This document shows, piece after piece, positions 26,100-35,277 of a stretch of DNA of 64,000 nt (positions within the stretch are counted from its first letter, which is position 1; each line of letters starts with the position of its first letter). A program made the translations under genes and the position numbers. This DNA comes from CAMCTV01 sp964420985 (GTDB lineage Bacteria > Bacteroidota > Bacteroidia > Flavobacteriales_D > Sanyastnellaceae). Location: the NCBI GenBank assembly GCA_964420985.1, contig CAYQUT010000005.1, positions 1 to 64,000 of the forward strand, read 5' to 3'. The notes beneath the pieces are model-generated. The model was given only the letters and a program-made list of their open reading frames with translations. It searched no databases and had not been told where the DNA came from.

Positions 26100-27845
26100 T
26101 TACTTCACAGCAACACGGAAAGTCTCATTCAACTGAGCTCCTGTTACTTCAACAATGTACAAACCTGTTGGTACGTTATTCAAATTCAAGCTCAAGGCAT
26201 TCTTGCCAGCAGCTACCTTGTTGAATTTCTCTACCATGATGAATTGACCCATTGCATTGTAAACCTCAACTTTGATGTCCTGTACGTTTGTACTTTGAAC
26301 AGCGATGTTCAACAAACCTTCTGTTGGGTTAGGATAAACTTGAACGTTATTGTTCAAAATCATCTCATCTACTCCAGTCACTGGATTACCATCACAATCC
26401 GTACACTGATCAAAGCAATAAATACCAGTAGCTTCATCAACACCTGTTCTTACGAAAGTACGGTTCCATCCACCAACACCATTGTCAATACCACAACCTG
26501 TTGAATCAATGCCTACACCTTCTTCCAAAATTGGAGTACTGATGTCAGTTCCTGTCAAATACTTGTATTGGAAGGAAGCTGGGCCAGAAATATTTACAAC
26601 GCACTCATAAACTTGATCTCCATCAGCATCTGACATAGCAGTTCTACCAGCTTGCCATTGTGGAGTTGTTGCACCAGAAATCATCCAAAGTGTATCAGCT
26701 GCAGGGTTGAAGGCAGAAATTGCGATCATGTTGCCCATATCCACTTGGAAAGTTACATTGGCTGGGTTTGGATCGATGATACAATCAGCAGTACATTGAT
26801 TGTAGCAATATTCAACCAACATTGAAGCACCTGTTACATCAATGCTACGGTTTCCGTTTACATTACACTCCGCAGGCAAAGACTCATTGTCATTGTCAGC
26901 TCCTGACCAATCGTTACCATTAACGAATTTGTATTGGTAAGAACCAGCAGGAACAGGTTTAGTCAATTCGTAGATGTTGTTGCCCATGTCCACCATCGCC
27001 CAGTTCATATCGCTTGGCGTCCAGTTTTGGAAGCTACCTGCAATGTGAACACCATTGGGAGAAACTGTTTCGTTGCTCATGTTGACACGGAAAGTAACGT
27101 TGGTTGGCATCAAGCAAGTTGAGCAAGCACCGAAACATACAGCGTCAGTCAATGTATTAGGATCTGCAACGGTAATGGTTCTGTTTCCACCTGTGAAACA
27201 AGCACCACCAGAAGCTTCTTCAAAGCCCCAAGCGTTACCATTGATAAACTTGTACTGATAGTCACCAGCAGCCAAAGGCAATACAACACCATATACGTTG
27301 TTTCCCATTGGAGTCAAAACTGTTGCTGCAGGATCCCAATTGTTAAAGCTACCGGCAACGTGAACGCCAGCTGGGCTGATGTCCTCACCTACTTCAGCAT
27401 TGATACCATCGCCATCAGCATCAACCATGCTCATGTCAACACGCAACAAAACAGAATTGGTTCCGCACAATGCACATGAAGCATAACATACTGCATAAGT
27501 CATAGGATCCGTTCCTACTTCAACATGGCGATTATCGTTACCATTCAATTCTACTTGGCAAATGTTGGGTACATCTTCTACAAATGGCCAATCGTTACCA
27601 TTTAAAAACTTAAATTCATGGTGACCAGGGGCCAAATCCAAAGTAACAGAGAAAGTTCCATCTCCGTTGTCGTTCATGAGCGTAGCACTTGGGTTCCAAC
27701 CTTGGAAGCTTCCTGCGATGTGAACGCCGTTTGCATCTGGAGTCAATCCAGCGCCTGCAATGTCTACCGTGAAGGTTACTGGCGTTTGTGCACTCATCAC
27801 CGCCGCAGCCAACACAGACATTACGAATGTGTAAATTTTTTTCAT
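26100..27845 (-). CDS. Secreted four-domain carbohydrate-binding-like protein with T9SS sorting domain
   Basis: 581 residues from ATG 27845; a hydrophobic signal peptide ends at VMSAQ. Four tandem domains of about 105 residues follow, the first three with GVHIAGSFQGW / GVHVAGSFNNW / GVHIAGSFQNW and YQYKFVNGN motifs, as in E-set/CBM20-CBM48-type starch-binding folds; the fourth is more divergent. Each domain ends in a CxxxCxxC-like cluster. The last 85 residues (VYPNPTEGLLNI onward) form a type A T9SS sorting domain. It is divergent from a secreted alpha-amylase, 76 bp away, so it may help hold or sense alpha-glucans at the cell surface. Catalytic residues were not seen. Confidence 0.85.
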   Translation of the reverse strand: MKKIYTFVMSVLAAAVMSAQTPVTFTVDIAGAGLTPDANGVHIAGSFQGWNPSATLMNDNGDGTFSVTLDLAPGHHEFKFLNGNDWPFVEDVPNICQVELNGNDNRHVEVGTDPMTYAVCYASCALCGTNSVLLRVDMSMVDADGDGINAEVGEDISPAGVHVAGSFNNWDPAATVLTPMGNNVYGVVLPLAAGDYQYKFINGNAWGFEEASGGACFTGGNRTITVADPNTLTDAVCFGACSTCLMPTNVTFRVNMSNETVSPNGVHIAGSFQNWTPSDMNWAMVDMGNNIYELTKPVPAGSYQYKFVNGNDWSGADNDNESLPAECNVNGNRSIDVTGASMLVEYCYNQCTADCIIDPNPANVTFQVDMGNMIAISAFNPAADTLWMISGATTPQWQAGRTAMSDADGDQVYECVVNISGPASFQYKYLTGTDISTPILEEGVGIDSTGCGIDNGVGGWNRTFVRTGVDEATGIYCFDQCTDCDGNPVTGVDEMILNNNVQVYPNPTEGLLNIAVQSTNVQDIKVEVYNAMGQFIMVEKFNKVAAGKNALSLNLNNVPTGLYIVEVTGAQLNETFRVAVK

Positions 27846-27890
27846 TTTGTTTAAGGGTTTAGTTTTACTTGGTGTACTTTTAACACTTTC

Positions 27891-27918
27891 CAAAAATAAA
27901 ATAACTTTGCTCTGACAA
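27891..27918 (-). promoter_or_regulatory. Bacteroidota-type promoter for the secreted protein gene
   Basis: On the - strand TTG (27918-27916), 17 bp, then TATTTTTG (27898-27891) match the flavobacterial consensus TTG-N17-23-TAnnTTTG. It overlaps a TAACTTTG -7-like box on the + strand (27902-27909) in front of the amylase gene, so the two divergent promoters share bases. Confidence 0.6.
27902..27909 (+). promoter_or_regulatory. -7 element of the amylase promoter
   Basis: TAACTTTG fits TAnnTTTG and ends 12 bp before the ATG at 27922. No TTG lies at the proper distance upstream, so it may need an activator or have a weak -33. Confidence 0.4.
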
Positions 27919-27921
27919 AAA

Positions 27922-29829
27922 ATGATTTTTTCAAAAATTCTTAAATCGCTGTTCATTATCGCTGTTTTGATGATTTCTGTCATTTCATCTGCGTCTCCAA
28001 TATTGGACAAAAAAAAGCCAATCAAACCAGATTCATTACTATGTGATCCCCCCAATTGGTGGGTAGGAATGAAAACTACTCATTTAGAACTTTTGGTTAG
28101 AGGTACCCAATTTGTTGGATTGCAACAAATTGTTACTGTTGGTATCAACGTCAAATTGAACCAATGGAAATGGCTTCCCAATGGTCAATACATCATTTTA
28201 GATGTAGATATTTTAGACAATTGTCCTGCTCAAAATGTCGCCTTCAATTTTCAATTCAACGATGGTAGACAGTTGACATTGCCTTTTCCGCTCTATGAAA
28301 GAACAGGCTACAAAGCTCAAGGTCTAAATGCCAATGATATCATGTACATGGTTTATCCCGACCGTTTTGCTAACGGAAACGTGAACAATGACAGCATCCC
28401 TGGTTATTACCAAGGCGCTCATCGAAATGGAAAAAAATCCAGACATGGTGGTGACTTGGCTGGCATTGCCCAACATTTGGATTATATCGAAAAAACAGGA
28501 CACACTGCCCTTTGGTTAAATCCAATTTTAGAAAACAATCAACCTGTGGACAGCTATCATGGATATGCCACCACTCATTCATATAAAGTAGATCCACGCA
28601 TAGGAACCAACCTTGAATTTCGCAACTTGGGATTGAAATGCCATCAACAAAAAATAAAATTGGTTTGGGATGCCATTTATAACCACTGGGGAAATGAGCA
28701 CTACCTCTTTAAAAATATCCCCGACTCCAATTGGTTTCATTTCTTCCCCACTTTCACCAAAACCAATTACAGGGCTGAAACCCTCATGGATCCCTACTCC
28801 AGCGATTATGATAAAAAATTGATGAGCGATGGTTGGTTTGATACCCACATGCCTGACCTTAACCAGCAGGACCCCAACCTGGCCACCTATCTCATTCAAA
28901 ATACCATTTGGTGGATGGAGTTTGCCGGAATTGATGCCATCAGAATTGATACATATAGTTATCCCGATCAAACCTTCATGTCTCGGCTAAATAAATCTGT
29001 AAAAAGAGAGTACCCTTCTGCTTTTCTCTTTGGTGAAACTTGGGTTACAGAACCTACTGTTCAAGCATGGTTTGTTGATGACTTTCAATACAACAACAAC
29101 AAAACGCATTTGGATGGTGTGACAGATTTCCAATGGTATTTTGGTGTTAGCAAAGGACTCAATGAAAACTTTGGATGGGAAGAAGGTTTGCGAAGAATAC
29201 AATTGACCTTAACACAAGACCTCATTTATAAGCACCCGGAAAACAACGTCATTTTCTTGGACAATCACGATCTCAGTCGATTTTATTCCATCATTGGAAA
29301 AGACCTTAAAAAATGGAAAGCTGGGTTGGGAATGCTCATGACACATCGTGGGATTCCTTGTACTTACTACGGAACCGAATATTTATTTGAAGGCTTTACC
29401 AATCCGGATGATCTTGTTCGTCAAGAATTCAATGGGGGTTGGGAAGGTGATGCCATCAATTATTTCGAACAGAAGAACATCAGTCCTGCGCAAAAAGAAG
29501 CCTTTGACTTTTATAACCTACTCACTTCTTTCAGAACCGCCACTCAATTGGGAGAGCTCAAACTGAAACAGTTTGTTCCCCAAGACAATGTATATGTCTA
29601 TTTTAGATACAACGATGCCAAAATGTACATGATGGTGGTGAATTTGGGAGACAAAAAGGAAATTGACTTGTTGCCTTTTCAAGAGATGCTTTCCAAAGGG
29701 AATCAACTGCAATCATTGTTCAGCACGGAAAAACAAAACACATCTGGAAATTTAATTTGGAAAGATGATAGCAGCTTCGAGATTTATGAAGTCATTTTAA
29801 ATCCTACCAAGCCATCACCTGCAAAATAG
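27922..29829 (+). CDS. Secreted GH13 alpha-amylase / neopullulanase-like enzyme
   Basis: 635 residues with an N-terminal signal (MIFSKILKSLFIIAVLMISV, ends near SSASP). An N-terminal domain (about 30-130) precedes the GH13 barrel. Catalytic residues: nucleophile D343 (IRIDTYS), acid E372 (GETWV), and D447 (LDNHDLSRF). Early barrel segment VYPDRFANG and a GGDLAGIAQHLDYI stretch match cyclomaltodextrinase/SusA-type enzymes. It should cut alpha-glucans in the periplasm or at the surface. The 3' end overlaps the convergent Nudix gene by 26 bp. Confidence 0.93.
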   Translation: MIFSKILKSLFIIAVLMISVISSASPILDKKKPIKPDSLLCDPPNWWVGMKTTHLELLVRGTQFVGLQQIVTVGINVKLNQWKWLPNGQYIILDVDILDNCPAQNVAFNFQFNDGRQLTLPFPLYERTGYKAQGLNANDIMYMVYPDRFANGNVNNDSIPGYYQGAHRNGKKSRHGGDLAGIAQHLDYIEKTGHTALWLNPILENNQPVDSYHGYATTHSYKVDPRIGTNLEFRNLGLKCHQQKIKLVWDAIYNHWGNEHYLFKNIPDSNWFHFFPTFTKTNYRAETLMDPYSSDYDKKLMSDGWFDTHMPDLNQQDPNLATYLIQNTIWWMEFAGIDAIRIDTYSYPDQTFMSRLNKSVKREYPSAFLFGETWVTEPTVQAWFVDDFQYNNNKTHLDGVTDFQWYFGVSKGLNENFGWEEGLRRIQLTLTQDLIYKHPENNVIFLDNHDLSRFYSIIGKDLKKWKAGLGMLMTHRGIPCTYYGTEYLFEGFTNPDDLVRQEFNGGWEGDAINYFEQKNISPAQKEAFDFYNLLTSFRTATQLGELKLKQFVPQDNVYVYFRYNDAKMYMMVVNLGDKKEIDLLPFQEMLSKGNQLQSLFSTEKQNTSGNLIWKDDSSFEIYEVILNPTKPSPAK

Positions 29830-30403
29830 ACGGGAAGGTATTTTTCTTCCAGCGCTCATCATTGGCATCAACCCATTCCATGGAGGTAATATCCTCTTCT
29901 AATTGAGGGATTAAAGGATCCAGCAGTGTACCCTTCATATCAAACCAATGGGTGTCTTTCAGCACCCATTTTTGTTTGTGAAAATAGATGTGGTAAATGA
30001 TACCAATGTTTTTTAGAAGTACCAAGTTTTGTAAACCACACTCTTCCTTCACCTCCCGCAAGGCTGCTTCCTCAATGGTTTCGCCATCATCCACTTTTCC
30101 TTTGGGCAAATCCCACTTTTCACGTCTAAAAATTAGTAGCACTGATTGTTGCTCATTCTTCACTCTACCTCCAGCTGCCGTAATCAGTTTAAATTCAGCG
30201 CAGAAGTTATTCCAGACCTCATCAGCAGATTGACCTTCGATACAACAACGGTATGCACCCTGTTTGTCTTTTAAGAATTCAATCCAACTGATCCAATTGG
30301 GATGTGAATCATTCAATTGAATGTCAGTAAAAGCAATTCCTTCATGGCCATCTCCAAACAAAAGAATGGCCTCATTCAAATAGACAATGGTTGATTTCAA
30401 CAT
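29804..30403 (-). CDS. Nudix hydrolase
   Basis: 199 residues. The Nudix box GX5EX7REUXEEXGU is exact: GKVDDGE...REVKEECGL, with substrate-side residues further on. It follows the response regulator by 9 bp, so it is probably the last gene of the FIST/kinase operon. The N-terminal 70 residues are an extra domain without a recognised family. Substrate unknown. Confidence 0.9.
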   Translation of the reverse strand: MLKSTIVYLNEAILLFGDGHEGIAFTDIQLNDSHPNWISWIEFLKDKQGAYRCCIEGQSADEVWNNFCAEFKLITAAGGRVKNEQQSVLLIFRREKWDLPKGKVDDGETIEEAALREVKEECGLQNLVLLKNIGIIYHIYFHKQKWVLKDTHWFDMKGTLLDPLIPQLEEDITSMEWVDANDERWKKNTFPSILQVMAW

Positions 30404-30412
30404 ACGACAAAC

Positions 30413-30802
30413 TTAAGACGCTTTGCCCAAAAGTTGCTCTATGGTTTGGAAGCTGAGCGGCTTACCGATGAAATCAGCCACCGCAGCATCATTCTTGGCT
30501 TTGCTCAAATCCCTTTCATCTAAAGTTGATGATAAAACGTAAATCTTTGATCGCTCCAATGCTGGGTTAGATAAACTTTTGATTTTATCCAATACCTCAA
30601 ATCCATCCATTTCAGGCATTCGAATGTCTAAAAAAAGAAAGTCGATAGGCCCTTGATTCCCATTTTGCAAATATTGAATCAATTGAGGACCTGACCTAAA
30701 AACCTCGATATTTGAATCTGGTACTATCCTTTTGATCACCTCTCGATGAACCAAATTGATTACCTCATCATCATCAACCAATACAACATTCATTTTACTC
30801 AT
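30413..30802 (-). CDS. Single-domain response regulator (CheY-like)
   Basis: 129 residues. Acidic pocket DDD at 10-12, phosphoacceptor D59 (FLDIRMPEMDG), switch residue in VLSST and lysine in GKP. No output domain, so it probably acts by protein binding. Its start overlaps the kinase gene stop by 4 bp, which makes that kinase its partner. Confidence 0.95.
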   Translation of the reverse strand: MSKMNVVLVDDDEVINLVHREVIKRIVPDSNIEVFRSGPQLIQYLQNGNQGPIDFLFLDIRMPEMDGFEVLDKIKSLSNPALERSKIYVLSSTLDERDLSKAKNDAAVADFIGKPLSFQTIEQLLGKAS

Positions 30803-32901
30803 TGAGGTAAATTAATTTTCATGGTTGTCCCAATTCCCTTTTGCGATGAAACATCTATTGTCCCATTCATCTTATTCACTATTTCCTTACAAATGTACAA
30901 ACCCAAACCCGTTCCTACTGAATTGGATGTACCTCTGAAAAACATATCAAATATTTTTTGTTGATGCTCCGAAGCAATACCCTCACCATTGTCTGAAACA
31001 ACGATATGCACCATTTTGTTCTCATTGATAATATTGACCCTGATTTCAGCATCAACATCCGACCGCCTATATTTTACCGAATTACCAATGATATTTTTTA
31101 ACAACACATTCACTCTAGCTTTATCCAACAACACTTGAGAAGATCCATCAACATGGATAAACAAGGAAAGGGAATCTGTTGTACTAAACTTCAAGTCATC
31201 AAAAACAGTTTGAACCATTTCCTCCAGATCGAAAGACTCAGGTTTCAAATCTAACCTTGAATTGCGGGAATATTCGAGAATCTCTTGAATGGTTCCGTCC
31301 AAACGACCAATAGAAACATCCGCCATACTCAAGAACCGCTTTCCATCATCAGTCAGCTGATTATCATGCATAAGAAGTGACAATATCCCTTTAATGGAAA
31401 GCAATGGAGATCGCAAATCGTGTGAAATGCTATACACAAAATTATCCAGTTCAAGATTGATCTTCTTCAACTCTTCGTTTTGAAAGAGGATAGAATTCTG
31501 GTATTGCTTGACATCCGTTACATCTTTGACACTTCCCACCAAGCGAATGAGATTCCCTCTCTCATCACGTTCCGCAATGGTAAGACACTCCACCAATCTT
31601 TCCGACTGATCAATGGCACGGATAATTCTGTATTCATCGTGGATAACCCCATTTTCTCCATTGATGATACTTTCCAATCGCATCAAAACAGCTTCACGAT
31701 CATCTGGATGAAGAACCTTCCTCCACATCTCATTCCGCATCAAATCCTCATCCTTCTCAAATCCATAGATTTTATAGAGTAAATCACTCCAAACGACATT
31801 GTAATCAGGAAACTCCAATTCCCAGATACCAATCATTGATTTTTCGGTGATCATTTCAAACCTAGAATTCATCCTCAACATTTCCTGCTGAGTAGCTATC
31901 TCCGTTGTTATATCCTTCTGCAAAGCAATGAAATTCGTATGCTCACCCTCTTCATTGAAAACGGAGATGATTTCCAATTGATTGTAATAAGGATGACCAT
32001 CTTTGGTATAATTCACCACCGTCAATTCAACATCCTCTTTATTCCAAAGTGCTTTCTTTAAAACGTCGCGATCAAAATCTGTGGTATCCTCCCCTTGCAA
32101 AAATTCTTTTGGCTTTCGACCTTTGATTTCTTCCAAATGAAATCCGGAAATCTTTGTAAAGGCATCATTCACCCATTCCACTCGTCCGTGTGAATCCGAG
32201 ATGATTACACCGTTCTTGGTCTTTGTTGCAATCAAAGACAACTTCCTCAGATCAGCCTGAGATTGCTTGATTTGTTCCAATTGATGAACAACTTCTTCTG
32301 TTTTTATCCGAGTGGATAAACCTGCTAAAAACTGTTGAACAAACACTTTGAAGATGGTATAGTGCCTGTCTAAAATCTGATTATACAATGGAGCCTTCTC
32401 AATACTGACACTGCCCAATAAGAAAACTTCCTTTTGCAATTGCACCAAATCCTGATGGTAAAACATCCCCTCAAAGCAGCTATTCAAAGCTGACAATCCA
32501 CCAAAAGACTCTAATTTTAAGTGTTGAGCAATTGCAGTATTACTCGCATTCGACAAGGATTTTAAATCATTGCATATCTTTTCTTCCTTGCCTTCAATGT
32601 GGATGCTTTCTGAATACAATTTTGTTGTTTTGTTTACGGAATCGGCAACCAATATCAGTCCTGACTCTAAATCAAATACATCCACCAACGCTTCCGCCAT
32701 GACTTGGAAATAATCATCCATTCCTGTAACCTTAGCTGCCGTTTCATTGTACTTGTGAAGTCGTTTGTACAATTCCAACTCATGATCCAAACGATCACGG
32801 GTATTGATCAGCTCTTGTTCCGTTGCAGAAAAGCGCGTTACCCGGAGCTGCAACTCCCGATAACGCTGTTTCAACTCCTCATGCGTTAACCTATCTGGCA
32901 T
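30799..32901 (-). CDS. PAS-containing sensor histidine kinase
   Basis: 700 residues, no membrane segment, so likely cytosolic. Order: coiled coil (1-50), GAF-like domain (about 55-200), PAS domain, second PAS, HisKA with SISHDLRSPL, and HATPase with NVLLKNIIGNSVKYR (N box), DNGEG and GTGLGLYICKEIV. The first PAS has GRKPKEFLQGEDTTD, like LOV domains but lacking the photoactive cysteine. It sits between FIST and response regulator genes with 1- and 4-bp overlaps, so FIST probably feeds it the signal. Confidence 0.95.
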   Translation of the reverse strand: MPDRLTHEELKQRYRELQLRVTRFSATEQELINTRDRLDHELELYKRLHKYNETAAKVTGMDDYFQVMAEALVDVFDLESGLILVADSVNKTTKLYSESIHIEGKEEKICNDLKSLSNASNTAIAQHLKLESFGGLSALNSCFEGMFYHQDLVQLQKEVFLLGSVSIEKAPLYNQILDRHYTIFKVFVQQFLAGLSTRIKTEEVVHQLEQIKQSQADLRKLSLIATKTKNGVIISDSHGRVEWVNDAFTKISGFHLEEIKGRKPKEFLQGEDTTDFDRDVLKKALWNKEDVELTVVNYTKDGHPYYNQLEIISVFNEEGEHTNFIALQKDITTEIATQQEMLRMNSRFEMITEKSMIGIWELEFPDYNVVWSDLLYKIYGFEKDEDLMRNEMWRKVLHPDDREAVLMRLESIINGENGVIHDEYRIIRAIDQSERLVECLTIAERDERGNLIRLVGSVKDVTDVKQYQNSILFQNEELKKINLELDNFVYSISHDLRSPLLSIKGILSLLMHDNQLTDDGKRFLSMADVSIGRLDGTIQEILEYSRNSRLDLKPESFDLEEMVQTVFDDLKFSTTDSLSLFIHVDGSSQVLLDKARVNVLLKNIIGNSVKYRRSDVDAEIRVNIINENKMVHIVVSDNGEGIASEHQQKIFDMFFRGTSNSVGTGLGLYICKEIVNKMNGTIDVSSQKGIGTTMKINLPQ

Positions 32902-34088
32902 TACTTCCGATATAGCACGTACAACGCAGTTGTGTAATTGTGGTAAGTATTCTGACCTCCTAAGCGAGCAAACTCACCAAAGCCATACATTCCTAACCAA
33001 GCAGGACATTCTCCATTGTTGTAAAATGGATATTGCATCTTACTGACCAATTCATCTTTGATGATACGATTGAATAAAAATCTTCCGCGTGCAAGACAAT
33101 CCGCATGGAAAACGGCCACCACCTCTTTACCATTGATGCGTTGTTTCATGACATCCACCATTCTATCCATTTCAGAGAAAATCAATTCTTCATCTCTTGT
33201 TGTTAGCCATAACTCAGTGCCTTCAGGTATTTCCGTAGCATAATACATGTCGTTGCCTTCATGCTTGGTCACCACACGCAAGATGTGTTGATTGCCATAT
33301 TCCTTGGCCAAGTCATCTGACAAACGTTCACCCAATGCACCAATGGGAATAGAGTCTCCACATGTGGCTTCCGTGGTCAAACCCAAACGTCTTGTGTACT
33401 CTTGCCATGCGGGTTGCCCATTGAATTCTTGAATAATATGACCATTGGCTTTGGTCACCACCAAAGGCTCACCAACGGCAACAAATCCGTGTGTGGCCTG
33501 TGTATCCACTCCAATGGTTGAGTCTGAAAATCCAATGGCAAAAGCAGCATGTTCATACACCTGATCATCCACCGCTTGAAAGCTGATAATACCGCGCATG
33601 TTGTCAGATGAGGTGGCACCAAAAATGGTTACCTCTTTTCCAAATACCTCTTCTAAGGCTTCAATGCATTGGTCATTGGCAATGTCAATTCCCGATGCCA
33701 AGAAATAGATCATGTTGATTTCTGGGTTCTCAGCCTTCATCTTTTCCGCCATTCCCAGGGTCTTCTCGTAGGAATTGTGACCAAAGATTCCATCCACTTG
33801 ACCCAATGAAAAATCACGACCTTGCACAGCCATCAGCGCCATGTCCTTCATGGACTCACTCACTCCTTCCCTGCCTACAACTCCGCAACATGATGCAGCT
33901 ACAATTCTTGCGTTAGGAGCCAAACGTTTGGCCTCATCCACCATATCTTTAAAATCATGCCCAATGGATGCATGAAAAATCAATAAATCTGCAGAGCTCA
34001 TTTCCTCACCCAACGCAACTTCCATACACTCATTTACAGCCCGTTTGGTATTGACAATTCGGGCACTTGAAGAATTAAATTTTAACAT
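32901..34088 (-). CDS. FIST-domain sensory protein
   Basis: 395 residues. Pattern of the FIST_N domain (DLLIFHASIGHDFKDMV, ARIVAASCCGVVGREG) followed by FIST_C. FIST proteins are predicted to bind small ligands such as amino acids and to work with chemotaxis or two-component systems. Here it is the first gene of a four-gene operon, overlapping the kinase start by 1 bp, and has its own promoter. Confidence 0.9.
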   Translation of the reverse strand: MLKFNSSSARIVNTKRAVNECMEVALGEEMSSADLLIFHASIGHDFKDMVDEAKRLAPNARIVAASCCGVVGREGVSESMKDMALMAVQGRDFSLGQVDGIFGHNSYEKTLGMAEKMKAENPEINMIYFLASGIDIANDQCIEALEEVFGKEVTIFGATSSDNMRGIISFQAVDDQVYEHAAFAIGFSDSTIGVDTQATHGFVAVGEPLVVTKANGHIIQEFNGQPAWQEYTRRLGLTTEATCGDSIPIGALGERLSDDLAKEYGNQHILRVVTKHEGNDMYYATEIPEGTELWLTTRDEELIFSEMDRMVDVMKQRINGKEVVAVFHADCLARGRFLFNRIIKDELVSKMQYPFYNNGECPAWLGMYGFGEFARLGGQNTYHNYTTALYVLYRK

Positions 34089-34105
34089 GGTTTTCTATTT
34101 TATTT

Positions 34106-34133
34106 CAAAATTAACAATTTAAACTTTAAACAA
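34106..34133 (-). promoter_or_regulatory. Promoter of the FIST/kinase operon
   Basis: On the - strand TTG (34133-34131), 17 bp, TAATTTTG (34113-34106), 17 bp before the FIST ATG. It matches the flavobacterial TTG-N17-TAnnTTTG consensus exactly. Confidence 0.65.
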
Positions 34134-34217
34134 ATTTGACTTATGTCACACAACGACACATCCTCTACTAAGGTTACAATTGTTGAAAACTAAGACCAAT
34201 TAATAGGTAGTGCGCCG

Positions 34218-34225
34218 TATTTTTG
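34218..34225 (+). promoter_or_regulatory. -7 box directly in front of pyrE
   Basis: TATTTTTG ends 4 bp before the pyrE ATG. With the usual start point some 6-8 bp after the box, transcription would begin at or next to the ATG, so the mRNA may be leaderless. No TTG was found at 17-23 bp upstream. Confidence 0.35.
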
Positions 34226-34229
34226 CCGA

Positions 34230-34895
34230 ATGAGTATCGAAACAAACATTGGTCATTCCGTAGCAGAAAATCTTCTTTCTATTGAAGCGGTGAAATTGAG
34301 TCCAAATGATCCTTTTACCTGGGCCAGCGGATTAAAATCTCCCATCTATTGCGACAACCGAAAGATTCTTTCTTTTCCTGATATTCGAAAAAAAGTGGCT
34401 GAAGCTTTCGTTAACCTTATTGCGACATTCCCAGTACAACCTGAAATCATTGCGGGTGTTGCCACCGGCGGCATTGGCATTGGCGCTCTGGTAGCCGACC
34501 TCATGAACCTTCCTTTTATTTACGTTCGGAGTGAAGCCAAGAAACATGGGCTCAACAATCAAGTAGAAGGCATCTGTCCAGAAGGTGCCAAAGTTTTGGT
34601 CATTGAAGATTTGATTTCTACAGGAAAAAGCAGCCTTTTAGCCGTTGATGCTTTATTAGAGAGAAAAGCAGATGTCATTGGTATGATTGCTATTTTCACG
34701 TATCAATTTCCGGATGCCATTGCGCGTTTTGAAACATATTCATTCCCAGTGAAAACCCTTTCCAATTACAGCTACCTATTAGAAAAAGCCATTGACTTAA
34801 ATTACATCCAAACAGAGCAACACCAAGCTTTGAAGGTATGGAAGGAAAATCCTGCGGCTTGGTCTGAACAATTCATTGCCAATCATGGAAATTAA
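34230..34895 (+). CDS. pyrE: Orotate phosphoribosyltransferase
   Basis: 221 residues. PRPP-binding VLVIEDLISTGKSS is the PRTase signature, with VATGGIGIGALVAD and VRSEAKKHG upstream. It makes OMP from orotate and PRPP in pyrimidine synthesis. Normal length. It overlaps the following small gene by 11 bp. Confidence 0.96.
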   Translation: MSIETNIGHSVAENLLSIEAVKLSPNDPFTWASGLKSPIYCDNRKILSFPDIRKKVAEAFVNLIATFPVQPEIIAGVATGGIGIGALVADLMNLPFIYVRSEAKKHGLNNQVEGICPEGAKVLVIEDLISTGKSSLLAVDALLERKADVIGMIAIFTYQFPDAIARFETYSFPVKTLSNYSYLLEKAIDLNYIQTEQHQALKVWKENPAAWSEQFIANHGN

Positions 34896-35277
34896 AGTTC
34901 CAGCCTTTGTTTTAAATGACAAAGAGGAAAACATTCATCTGTTCCTGAATAAGATGGAAAACTTTCAACAGTTTCTGCCGGAAGACTGTTCTGATTGGCA
35001 AAATGATGAAGACAGTTGTGAGTTTAAAATTAAGTCCTCTATTTCTTTGAAAATCAGAAAAAAAAATATTTCCAATTCAGAGATTCATTTTGTCACAGAA
35101 GACAATCCGTTGTTACCCGCCACCATCCTTTTTCAGAGTCTTGAACAAGGTGAAAAGACAGAAGCCAACATTCAAGTGAAGGCCAATGTCAATTTTTTGA
35201 TGGCCGGAATGATTAAACCGATTTTGGAGAACCTATTGCAGAATTTTCAAAAGCAATTGCAAGCGCAGTTTGCCTAA
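34885..35277 (+). CDS. SRPBCC-like hypothetical protein downstream of pyrE
   Basis: 130 residues from ATG 34885, inside the pyrE end (11-bp overlap). The pattern, beta strands followed by a long C-terminal helix (ILENLLQNFQKQLQAQ), and NVNFLMAGMIKP, look like the START/SRPBCC ligand-binding fold. No active-site residues. Orphan SRPBCC proteins linked to pyrE are common in flavobacteria; role unknown. Confidence 0.75.
   Translation: MEIKVPAFVLNDKEENIHLFLNKMENFQQFLPEDCSDWQNDEDSCEFKIKSSISLKIRKKNISNSEIHFVTEDNPLLPATILFQSLEQGEKTEANIQVKANVNFLMAGMIKPILENLLQNFQKQLQAQFA

Noticed and set aside
26380..27800. DNA-level tandem repeat in the secreted protein
   Set aside because: The repeats are visible only in protein; DNA has diverged, so it is domain duplication, not an unstable repeat.
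30799..32901. LOV photoreceptor
   Set aside because: The PAS domain has GRKPKEFLQG and lacks the flavin-binding cysteine of GRNCRFLQ-type LOV domains.
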